64,000 nt of DNA, from contig NZ_JADEYH010000006.1 in assembly GCF_017114865.1 (NCBI RefSeq), positions 1 to 64,000 of the forward strand, in the 5' to 3' direction. The position numbers were made by a program, and so were the translations under genes. Each line of letters begins with the position of its first letter. The stretch's first letter is position 1. The notes below the pieces were generated by a model that was given only the letters and a program-made list of their open reading frames with translations, was not told the DNA's origin and searched no databases. This document shows positions 8,422 to 15,652 of this stretch, in pieces. The DNA comes from Streptomyces verrucosisporus (lineage in GTDB: Bacteria; Actinomycetota; Actinomycetes; Streptomycetales; Streptomycetaceae).

Positions 8422-8472
8422 CCCGTGCCGCTCCGGGCCGGAAGCTTGAAGGCGGGCCCGGAGCGGCACGGG
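8422..8472. terminator. Bidirectional terminator hairpin
   Basis: Perfect 18-base arms (8422-8439 and 8455-8472) with a 15-base loop, between convergent genes ending at 8357 (+) and 8477 (-). Confidence 0.8.
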
Positions 8473-8476
8473 CCTC

Positions 8477-10204
8477 TCAGCCCAGGAGCCGCCGGCGGCC
8501 GCTCCTGGCCGCCGCCACCAGTTCGGGGACGGTGGCCAGCTTCTCCCGGGGCCGCCCGGCCCGCAGCCCGCGGGCCACCTCCGCCCGGTCGATCGCGGCC
8601 TGGCCGCGGGCGTCGACCAGGCGGCGGTTGCGGCTCCTCACCAGCCGGCGGAAGGCCCTCGCACCGTGCTCGGGCGCGGGCAGGGCACCTTCTATCGCGT
8701 CGGCGAGCAGGGTGCCGACCGTCTCGGCCGCGCAGGCGCGGTTGGCTCCGATGCCGCCCGAGGGGCCGCGTTTGATCCAGCCCACGACGTACGTCCCCGG
8801 CCGTCCGGTCACGCGCCCGCCCTCGTGCGGGACGGTGCCGGTGGCCTCGTCGAAGGGCAGCCCGGGGACCGGGGCGCCGCGGTAGCCGACCGCCCGCACC
8901 ACCATGCCCGCCGGTATCTCCGACTGCCCCTGCACAGCCGTGGTGCGCACCGCCCGTACACGCCCGCCGCCGAGCACCTCCGTCGGCGCGCTGTGGAAGC
9001 GCAGCACGATGCGCCGCCCCGGTGCGGGCGGGAGGGACCAGTCGACCGCCTGCCGGGAGACGTCCCGCAGTACGGCCGCCTTGTCCCCCGGACCGGCCGA
9101 GTCGATGCTCCCGGCGACGCGGGGGTCGTGGTCGTCCACGACCAGCTCCACACCCGGCAGATGCCTCAGGGCGAGCAACTCCGGCCTGGTGCAAGCCGCC
9201 TCCGCCGGGCCCCGGCGTCCGAGGAGGACCACCTCCCGCACCTCTCCGGCGCGCAGCGCGCCGAGCGCGTGGGCGGCGATGTCGGTGCCGGCCAGTTCCT
9301 CCGGATCGGCCGTCAGGATCCGGGCGGCGTCGAGGGCGACGTTGCCGTTGCCGACCACCACCACCCGCTCCGCGGACGGGTCGACGGCATCCGGGGCCGT
9401 CTCCGGATGGGCGTTGTACCAGGCCACCAGCGTGGTCGCGGAGATGCTTCCGGGCAGGTCCTCGCCCGGAATCCCGAGGCGGCGGTCGGCGCGGGCGCCG
9501 ACGGCGTAGACGACCGCGTCGTGGTGCGCGGCCAACTCCCGCGCGGTCACGTCGGCGCCCACCTCCAGACCCAGGTACATCCGGACCCGCGGGTGCGCGT
9601 ACAGCCGCGCGAAGGTGTCCCCGACCCCCTTGGTCCCGGGGTGGTCGGGGGCCACCCCGTAGCGCACGAGGCCGCCGGCCACCGGCATCCGGTCGATGAG
9701 GGTCACCTCGGCACCCGTGTGGAGCAGCAGGTCCTCGGCGGCGTACATGCCGGCCGGGCCGGTGCCGACTACGGCGATCCGCGGCGGCGCGAAGTCGGAG
9801 GGCAGGACACGCTCGAACGCGGGCCCGCCCCAGGCGTGGAAGTTCGGCCCGTGGTCGGCGGGTTCGGAGCCGGGTCCGCCGTCCGCGCGGTTCGCGGCGT
9901 CCACGCGGCCCTCGGCGTTCTCGGCGTTCTCGGCGTTCTCGGCGTTCTCGGCGTTCTTGAAGAATGCCGCGTTGATGGTGGCGTACTCGCGCTGCGCCCC
10001 GGAGAGCCGGTCCTCCGGAATGATCGCGTCCACCGGGCAGGCGTCCGCGCAGGCGCCGCAGTCGATGCATGTCCCGGGGTCGACGTACAGCATCTCCGTG
10101 CTGCCGAAGTCCCTCTCCTGCGGGGTCGGGTGGATGCAGTTGACCGGGCAGACGGCGACGCAGGCGGCGTCGGCGCAGCAGTTCTGGGTGATGACGTGGG
10201 TCAT
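8477..10204 (-). CDS. Ferredoxin-ferredoxin:NADP+ reductase fusion (FprB type)
   Basis: 575 residues. The N-terminal ~65 residues are a bacterial ferredoxin with two Fe-S clusters (CCADAACVAVCPVNC and CIDCGACADACPVDA). After a linker comes an adrenodoxin-reductase-like FNR: FAD motif VVGTGPAGMYAAE (~145), NADP motif VVGNGNVALDAARIL (~285) and the C-terminal GWIKRGPSGGIGANR signature. It would pass electrons from NADPH to a partner oxygenase. The likely partner is the AurF-like diiron protein whose gene ends 18 bases upstream. The linker holds a run of five Asn-Ala-Glu triplets encoded by identical 9-base repeats. Confidence 0.92.
   Translation of the reverse strand: MTHVITQNCCADAACVAVCPVNCIHPTPQERDFGSTEMLYVDPGTCIDCGACADACPVDAIIPEDRLSGAQREYATINAAFFKNAENAENAENAENAEGRVDAANRADGGPGSEPADHGPNFHAWGGPAFERVLPSDFAPPRIAVVGTGPAGMYAAEDLLLHTGAEVTLIDRMPVAGGLVRYGVAPDHPGTKGVGDTFARLYAHPRVRMYLGLEVGADVTARELAAHHDAVVYAVGARADRRLGIPGEDLPGSISATTLVAWYNAHPETAPDAVDPSAERVVVVGNGNVALDAARILTADPEELAGTDIAAHALGALRAGEVREVVLLGRRGPAEAACTRPELLALRHLPGVELVVDDHDPRVAGSIDSAGPGDKAAVLRDVSRQAVDWSLPPAPGRRIVLRFHSAPTEVLGGGRVRAVRTTAVQGQSEIPAGMVVRAVGYRGAPVPGLPFDEATGTVPHEGGRVTGRPGTYVVGWIKRGPSGGIGANRACAAETVGTLLADAIEGALPAPEHGARAFRRLVRSRNRRLVDARGQAAIDRAEVARGLRAGRPREKLATVPELVAAARSGRRRLLG
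9912..9956. repeat. Five perfect tandem copies of a 9-base repeat inside the ferredoxin-reductase gene
   Basis: TCGGCGTTC repeated five times without a mismatch, in frame with the fusion protein, giving (NAE)5 between the ferredoxin and reductase domains. Repeats of this length can gain or lose units by slippage without breaking the frame. Confidence 0.97.
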
Positions 10205-10222
10205 GTCGCGGCCCGTCCGGTC

Positions 10223-11179
10223 TCAGATGAGGTTGGCGCGCTTGTAGAACATCAGCGCCGGCTTCGTCAGCAGGCCGGCGGAGGCGAGGAACTCCATCAG
10301 GCCCGAGCAGCTGGAGCGCATCATCGCCCTGTGGTGCTCGTTGGTCCTCGCCTCCCGGACCGCGCGCTTCTCGTCGAGCCCGGCGTTGGCGTACACCTTG
10401 CGGTTCACCATGCTGGTGACGATGACGTAGGCCGCGATCGCGATCACCAGGGCGTGGATCCTGCGGCGCAGCCGGCCGGCGCCCGCCAGGCGCTTGCGCG
10501 TCTCGTCGCGGGCGAACTTCATGTGCCGGGACTCCTCGACGACGTGGATGTTGTTGATGGTGCGGACGAACGGCACGACCCGCTCGTCGCGCATCCAGTC
10601 GCGCTGCATGACGTCGAGGACCTCCTCGGCGACCAGGATCGCCGCGTACGCCGCCTCGCCGAACGCCAGCGTCTTGAACGCCCGGCCGAGTTCGAGGGCG
10701 AACCGGTGCGGACGGTACGGCGGGGCGCCCAGTTTCCGGGCCCCGCGGGCGAACATGATCGAGTGCCGGCACTCCTCGGCGATCTCGGTCAGCGCCCACT
10801 GGAACTCGGCGCTGGTGGGGTCCTTGGAGTAGATGTCGCGCAGCACCATCTGCTGGAGGATCATCTCGAACCAGATGCCCGTGCTGGCCACCGAGGCGGC
10901 CTCCTGCCGCGTCAGCTCCTTGCGCTGCTCCTCGGTCAGCTCGTCCCAGTACGGGGTGCCGTAGAGGGTGCTCCACTCGGGGCTGGCGCCGTGGAAGTCC
11001 TTGTCCAGCGGCGTCTCCCAGTCCACCTCGACGGCCGGGTCGTAGGCCAGCCTCGCCGCCGAGTCGAGCAGCCGGCGGGCGACGTCCTGCTCGTCGTGCC
11101 GGCCGTGTTCCGCCGGTTGTTCCGCCTGTCGTCCCGTCGGCCGTCCCGCCGGTCGGACGATGCCGGTGCTGCTCGCCAT
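10223..11179 (-). CDS. AurF-like non-heme diiron oxygenase
   Basis: 318 residues. Ferritin-like four-helix bundle with metal-ligand motifs ALTEIAEECRHSIMF, LVAEEVLDV and NIHVVEESRHMKFARDE, the paired (E)ExxH/E pattern of AurF-type diiron N-oxygenases. AurF itself oxidises p-aminobenzoate to p-nitrobenzoate; other members act on different amines or are uncharacterised. An upstream E in the ASVASTGIWFEMILQQM helix would complete the ligands. The start is set by GAGGAG before ATG at 11179. The ferredoxin-reductase gene follows after 18 bases and probably supplies electrons. No biosynthetic cluster is adjacent, so the substrate is unknown. Confidence 0.88.
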   Translation of the reverse strand: MASSTGIVRPAGRPTGRQAEQPAEHGRHDEQDVARRLLDSAARLAYDPAVEVDWETPLDKDFHGASPEWSTLYGTPYWDELTEEQRKELTRQEAASVASTGIWFEMILQQMVLRDIYSKDPTSAEFQWALTEIAEECRHSIMFARGARKLGAPPYRPHRFALELGRAFKTLAFGEAAYAAILVAEEVLDVMQRDWMRDERVVPFVRTINNIHVVEESRHMKFARDETRKRLAGAGRLRRRIHALVIAIAAYVIVTSMVNRKVYANAGLDEKRAVREARTNEHHRAMMRSSCSGLMEFLASAGLLTKPALMFYKRANLI

Positions 11180-11295
11180 GTGCGCTCCTCGAACCGTGTG
11201 CGACGTTCCCTGTCCGCCCGCTGCGCCGGGGCGGCCGCGGTGCCGCCGGTCCGCTTCCGCGTCCCGCGGCCTGCCGAAGACGCCCGCCACGCTTG

Positions 11296-11811
11296 TTAGA
11301 CAGAATGTAAATCAAGGGCGCCGTGCATGCTACCCCTGGTAACACTTCCGATGGCCGACCGGGGAAAGCGACGCGCCCGCGTACGGTGCCGGCCGGACCC
11401 GCGGACCGCGGTGCGCGGGGCCTCGCGGACCGCCTCGGCCAGACCCTCCCCGCCGGCGTCCGCCCCCTCTGCGGCACGCGGTGCGTGGTGCTCGACGGCA
11501 GCGCGGCGGTCCCGCTCGGCGGCACCCCGCCGGACCGTGACCAGGGCGCGTACACCCAGGAAGACCAGGTGGACCGCGCCGGCCGGCTTGATCGCGGTGA
11601 AGGCGGCCGAGGACCGGGCCGCTACGACGGACAGGCCGAGAACCGCCGCGAGCATATGCGCACACAGTCCGGCCCGCGCCCCCATCGCCGCGGCCCGCCC
11701 CAGCCCGGGGCGCCGGACCGCCGCCCTGGTGATCACGAGGAAATCCGGTCCGGGGATCGGATGGGCGAGCAGCACCACGCCCAGAAAGCCCGCGAGGTCC
11801 ACGGAGTCCAT
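11296..11811 (-). pseudogene. Truncated LysE/RhtB-family exporter remnant
   Basis: The first ~95 residues follow the LysE-type amino-acid exporter pattern: MDSVDLAGFLGVVLLAHPIPGPDFLVITR, then a second hydrophobic helix (GLCAHMLAAVLGLSVVAA) and AIKPAGAVHLVFLGVRAL. After VRRGAAERDRRAAVEHHA the sequence turns into Arg/Gly-rich text with no membrane helices, and I could not find the missing C-terminal half in the other frames. Family members have ~205 residues and five to six helices, so this is probably a deleted, inactive copy. A ribosome-site-like GGGAGGGGGGA still precedes the start. Confidence 0.65.
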
Positions 11812-12324
11812 CCGGTCCCCCCTCCCCGGCCGCCGTCCCGTTCGGGCGGCCTCCCGAACAGAGGTGCCGGCTCCCCCCAGGAGGCCGCGCCTCTCACCCG
11901 GAAGGCCGCACACCCGCTGGTTCCGTGACATCCGTCACACCGCATATCGGTACTACGCCTGCCGGATAGTAGGTGGCGCTCGACGGACATAGATGCCCGT
12001 CCCACCCGAAACGGTCATACCGTCCGCCCGGTTCGGTGGACTCCGCCCCCCTTCGCTCACTCCTCCGTGCACGGTTGAACGGGGCGGCTCCTGACGGAGC
12101 GACACGGCGCCGCCGCACACCCCGGCGCCCGCCCCGGCACGGTCCCGCGCTGTCCGCAAGGGGCGCGGGGGCCTACGAGGCGGCGTAGTACCAGGGCTCG
12201 TTGCCCCGTCGGCCGAACGCTTCCGACAATGACGGCCCGCACGCGTTCCCGCAGATCAGAGGTGGGTTCCGTGCGGGTCGTCCATGTCCCGGGGGGATCC
12301 GCGATCCGACGATTGGGGTCACAC
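11812..12324. other. 513-base intergenic region
   Basis: Separates the divergent LysE remnant and CAP-protein gene. I see no convincing gene: short frames here lack ribosome sites and recognisable sequence. The only notable element is GTGAC-ATCC-GTCAC at 11925-11938. It may hold promoters for either gene. Confidence 0.5.
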
Positions 12325-13086
12325 ATGAGCAAGCACCGCAGAACGAGGCGCTACCGGCGGATATCCGTCGCGGCCATCGCCGTGACCGCCCTGGGAGTGC
12401 CCACCGCGGCCCTGGCGTGCGTGGACCGGCCGACGACCGCCGAGGACCGCTCCCACTCGTGGGAGAAGCGTTCATACGACGACCGGGAACGCTCCTGGCG
12501 AAACCGGCGCTCCGAGGACCGGTCGCCCGTCTCCAGGTCGACCTCGCGGCCCGAGGCGGAGAAGACCCGTACACCCGCCGCTCCCCCGAGCGCCTCCCCG
12601 GCCCCCAGCACCTCCGCGCCCTCCTCGCCCGCACCCGACACCTCGGTGCCTTCCACTCCTTCCTCCTCCGCCCCCAGCACCTCCGCGCCCTCCTCGCCCG
12701 CCCCGGCCGGCGATGCCGAGGCCCGCGTCGTGGAACTCGTCAACAGCGAGCGCGCCAAAGCCGGATGCGCTCCCCTGAAGGTGAACGAGAAGCTGACCGA
12801 GGCCGCCCGGACCCACAGTCAGGACATGGCCGACCACCGGAACATGTCCCACACCGGCTCCGACGGTTCCGGCCCCGGAGACCGGATCGAGCGGGCCGGC
12901 TACGAGTGGCGGACCTACGGCGAGAACGTCGCCCACGGCTACCGGACCCCCGAGAGCGTGATGGACGGCTGGATGTCCAGTCCCGGCCACAAGCGCAACA
13001 TCCTCAACTGCTCCTTCGAGGAGATCGGCGTCGGCCTGGCCCAGCCCGGCGACTACTGGACGCAGACCTTCGGCGCCGCCCGATAG
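12325..13086 (+). CDS. Secreted CAP (SCP/PR1-like) domain protein
   Basis: 253 residues. A basic N-terminus and hydrophobic segment (ISVAAIAVTALGVPTAALAC) form a signal peptide. A charged, then Ser/Pro/Ala-rich linker (~35-130) carries short internal repeats. The CAP domain follows: VVELVNSERAKAGCAPLKVN, THSQDMADHRNMSHTGSDG, GENVAHGYRTPESVMDGWMSSPGHKRNILN, with the conserved His/Glu pairs of the central cavity. Bacterial CAP proteins are extracellular; their activity is mostly unknown. ATG at 12325 is the best start because the signal peptide begins there, though its ribosome site (TTGGGG) is weak. Confidence 0.88.
   Translation: MSKHRRTRRYRRISVAAIAVTALGVPTAALACVDRPTTAEDRSHSWEKRSYDDRERSWRNRRSEDRSPVSRSTSRPEAEKTRTPAAPPSASPAPSTSAPSSPAPDTSVPSTPSSSAPSTSAPSSPAPAGDAEARVVELVNSERAKAGCAPLKVNEKLTEAARTHSQDMADHRNMSHTGSDGSGPGDRIERAGYEWRTYGENVAHGYRTPESVMDGWMSSPGHKRNILNCSFEEIGVGLAQPGDYWTQTFGAAR
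12601..12701. repeat. 32-base direct repeat in the CAP-protein linker
   Basis: The same 32 bases occur at 12601-12632 and 12670-12701 and encode Ser/Pro/Ala linker (APSTSAPSSPA). They probably arose by local duplication. Confidence 0.85.
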
Positions 13087-13138
13087 GGCGGGGCGCACCG
13101 GGGGGCTCTCCGGCGTCCGGATCATCCGACGACCGGTG

Positions 13139-13843
13139 TCACGCCCCGCCCGTTCCGGCGGCGCAGGCGGGGTGGCCCCAGCCGTCGGGGTTCTTCGCGA
13201 TCGTCTCGCCCTTCGCGTACGGCCGGCCGCAGCGGCACCGGCCCGGGAAACGGGCCTTGAGCGGCCTCCCGGAGGGGCGGCCCGAAGCCCCGGACTTCCG
13301 CGCCGGCTTCGCCCCCGCCGGGCGGGAACGCCCGCCGGCGGGGGCGGCGCCGGGCTCGGGCGGCGGCAGGTCGTCCCCCGTTGCGGAGCCGGCCGGCCGC
13401 TGGGTGCGGGCGCTGTGGCTCGCGGCGCGGTCGGCGGCGTCGTTGAGCCGGTCGCCGTCCACCTGGTGGGCGGGGGTGTAGACGAATTCGACGTCCCGTC
13501 CGGCCAGCAGTCCGTCGATGCGCACCACCAGGTCCCGGTTGGCCACCGGTGTGCCGGCCGAGGTCTTCCAGCCCTTGCGGCGCCAGCCCGGCAGCCAGGT
13601 GGTGACCGCCTTCATCGCGTACTGGGAGTCCATCCGCACCTGTGCCGGTACGGCCGGGTCCAAGGCCCGGAGCAGTCTCTCCAGCGCGGTCAGCTCCGCC
13701 ACGTTGTTGGTCGCCCGGCCCAGCGGGCCGGCCTCCCACCGCTCCACTCCGCCGTCCGCTCCGGCGATGACCCATGCCCAGGCCGCGGGCCCGGGGTTTC
13801 CCTTCGATGCGCCGTCACATGCGGCGATGGTCCTTTCCAGCAC
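13139..13843 (-). CDS. rnhA: Ribonuclease HI with C-terminal Cys-containing extension
   Basis: 234 residues from a GTG. RNase H fold (~1-135) with the catalytic acidic residues in ACDGASKGNPGP, NNVAELTALERLL, RMDSQYAMK and LNDAADRAA. It cleaves the RNA strand of RNA:DNA hybrids in the cytoplasm. A Pro/Ala/Arg-rich linker leads to a C-terminal module RCRCGRPYAKGETIAKNPDGWGHPAC, which looks like a small metal-binding motif. The start is the GTG before LERTIAACDG; the ribosome site is modest, so a slightly different start is possible. Confidence 0.9.
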   Translation of the reverse strand: MLERTIAACDGASKGNPGPAAWAWVIAGADGGVERWEAGPLGRATNNVAELTALERLLRALDPAVPAQVRMDSQYAMKAVTTWLPGWRRKGWKTSAGTPVANRDLVVRIDGLLAGRDVEFVYTPAHQVDGDRLNDAADRAASHSARTQRPAGSATGDDLPPPEPGAAPAGGRSRPAGAKPARKSGASGRPSGRPLKARFPGRCRCGRPYAKGETIAKNPDGWGHPACAAGTGGA

Positions 13844-14009
13844 CCTGCGATCCTGCCATCCCCGCACCGTCGTCGCGGTCACCGGCCCGGCGTCCGTTCC
13901 TCTCACGGCGATCGCCCGCACCGCCGCCCACGCCGGCGGGCACTGCGCCCCCTGCCGGGCGGGGGTCCCGGCCACCGGCGCGAACGCCCTGCGTGCGAAA
14001 CGGCCGGGT

Positions 14010-14045
14010 GCCCCTTCCCCGGCCGGGCCCGGCCGGGGAAGGGGC
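14010..14045. terminator. Terminator hairpin after the PucR-type gene
   Basis: Perfect palindrome with 18-base arms centred at 14027/14028, immediately downstream of the minus-strand regulator ending at 14047. Confidence 0.85.
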
Positions 14046-14046
14046 T

Positions 14047-15324
14047 TTACTCCGGGGGCGGCTCCTCCCCGGCGGCGCGCCGCAGGCTCCACACCCGCAG
14101 GGCGAGCTGCATGTCGAACCGGACCGCGGGGTCGTAGAGCCGGTCGCCGAAGACCTCGTCGAGCTGACGCAGCCGGTAGCGGACGGTCTGCGGGTGGACG
14201 TTGAGGTGCGTGGCGACCTCGCTGGCGTTGTGTCCGTGCCGCAGCCAGCACAGCAGCGTCTCGGCGAGGCGTTCGCGCTGCGGGGAACGGATCCTGCGCA
14301 GGGGGCGCAGCCGGAGGTCGGCGAGCGCGTCGACGAGTTCCTCGTCGCGGAAGAGCAGCAGCGTGGTGAGGTGGTCGGCACAGCGCACCAGCCCGGTGCC
14401 GGGCAGGATGCCGCGCCGGGACAGGCCGAGCGCCTCGGTGGCCCAGCGCAGCGAGCGGGCGCCCTCGGTGAGGGGGACGGTGGGCCCGAGGGCGGTGCGG
14501 GTGCCGCTCAGCGCACCTGCGATGGCGCGGGTGCGGCCGGGCCCCTCGGGGTCGGGCACGACGACGACGCCCGGCCTGGTGTCGAGCCGTGACAGGCACT
14601 CGGGCGGCAGAATGGGCCGGGACGCCTTCGGCTGGTCCGTGTGCTCGGTGACGGCGACGGCGATCTCGCGCGGCAGGGGCCACCGGGCGGTGTGCGCGAG
14701 GTCGCCGATTGCCTCGGCCGGTGCCGGGGGGTCGGCGGTGAGCAGGTCGATCAGGCGGTTGCGGCGCCGCTGCATCTCCCCGGCGGCGTGCAGGCGCGCC
14801 TCGGTGTAGCCGGTGGTGGTGGCGGCCGCCATCTCGTCCAGGTGCAGGAACAGTGCTTCGCCGAAGGCCCCCAGGATCTCCCGGGGGAGTCTTCCGGCGT
14901 CCACCAGGGCGTTGACCCTGCGCCAGGTGACGCGGGCCCCGACCCGCAGCGCGGCCTGGAAGGGCTCCAGGCTCCGGCCCTCCTCGGCCTCGCCGCGGCC
15001 GATGCTCCGGTAGGTGGCCCGGACGGCCTCCAGATCGGCGTCCGGTCTGGCCATCCGGGCCAGGAAGTCGTGTAAGGCCTGCCGGGCGCCGGTGCGGACC
15101 ACATGCATGTAGGTGCCGTCCTCGGGGCGCGCGTACTCGGCGATCTCGGTGCGGATCGCCTCGACGACCTCCCCGACGATCTCGTCGAGGTGGGGGCTGA
15201 GGTGGCCGGAGAGTTCGGCGGGAAAGGCACTGAAGGTCGCGTACGAGTCGGCGGCTCTGCCGTCGGCGGCGTTCCTGCCCCGGCTCCGCTCGTCCTGCTG
15301 CGGCCGGGCGCTTCCGTTCGGCAT
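14047..15324 (-). CDS. PucR/CdaR-type transcriptional regulator
   Basis: 425 residues from an ATG preceded by AAGGGAG. The N-terminal ~170 residues are helical (a RsbT-co-antagonist-like sensor is common here). The middle resembles a degenerate GGDEF-like region. The C-terminus is the PucR helix-turn-helix: ERLAETLLCWLRHGHNASEVATHLNVHPQTVRYRLRQLDEVFG. Such proteins usually control the adjacent gene. The divergent neighbour is a degenerate adenylate-forming ligase homologue, with a 328-base shared upstream region. The effector is unknown. Confidence 0.9.
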   Translation of the reverse strand: MPNGSARPQQDERSRGRNAADGRAADSYATFSAFPAELSGHLSPHLDEIVGEVVEAIRTEIAEYARPEDGTYMHVVRTGARQALHDFLARMARPDADLEAVRATYRSIGRGEAEEGRSLEPFQAALRVGARVTWRRVNALVDAGRLPREILGAFGEALFLHLDEMAAATTTGYTEARLHAAGEMQRRRNRLIDLLTADPPAPAEAIGDLAHTARWPLPREIAVAVTEHTDQPKASRPILPPECLSRLDTRPGVVVVPDPEGPGRTRAIAGALSGTRTALGPTVPLTEGARSLRWATEALGLSRRGILPGTGLVRCADHLTTLLLFRDEELVDALADLRLRPLRRIRSPQRERLAETLLCWLRHGHNASEVATHLNVHPQTVRYRLRQLDEVFGDRLYDPAVRFDMQLALRVWSLRRAAGEEPPPE

Positions 15325-15652
15325 GGCGGCTCCCTTCACGACACTGGGGTGGCACCGAAGAGGCGCGGAGGACGGGGCGGCGGGCAGCGGAAACGGCGTC
15401 GGCGGGCGCGGGGTCCGGTGACGATACCGCCGTCCCCGTGTCCGGTCCGCTCCGTTCGCACGCTTCTCACCCGGGGCTCCTCTCCTCTCGCCGGTGGACG
15501 GCCGCGGACGGCGGCGGCCCGGTAAAGGGGACGAGCGCTGAAGTTACGGCCGAGTAACAAGCGTTCGGTAGTAATCCGTCTGACAATCCGCGGCGACGGA
15601 ACTGTCCGTACGGCACAAGTGGCCGCCCGCCCTCCTGCGCGACCATCCGTCC
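15325..15652. other. 328-base divergent intergenic region
   Basis: Lies between the PucR-type regulator and the ligase-like gene and should contain both promoters. A short inverted repeat GTTAC-GGCCGA-GTAAC sits at 15543-15558 in an AT-richer patch; it could be an operator but the arms are only five bases. No gene seen. Confidence 0.5.

Noticed and set aside
7398..11555. Minus-strand open frame of over 1300 codons
   Set aside because: It crosses several well-supported genes, is rich in Arg/Gly/Pro and has no recognisable domain. A by-product of high-GC codon bias.
12057..12332. 91-residue minus-strand frame before the CAP gene
   Set aside because: No ribosome site and no family-like sequence; it lies mostly across the putative promoter region.
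12601..12701. Repeats in the CAP-protein linker as a CRISPR-like array
   Set aside because: Only two copies inside a coding Ser/Pro linker; no array, spacers or cas genes.
15543..15558. GTTAC-N6-GTAAC as a PucR operator
   Set aside because: Arms of only five bases and no second copy; kept as a note in the intergenic entry, not as a feature.
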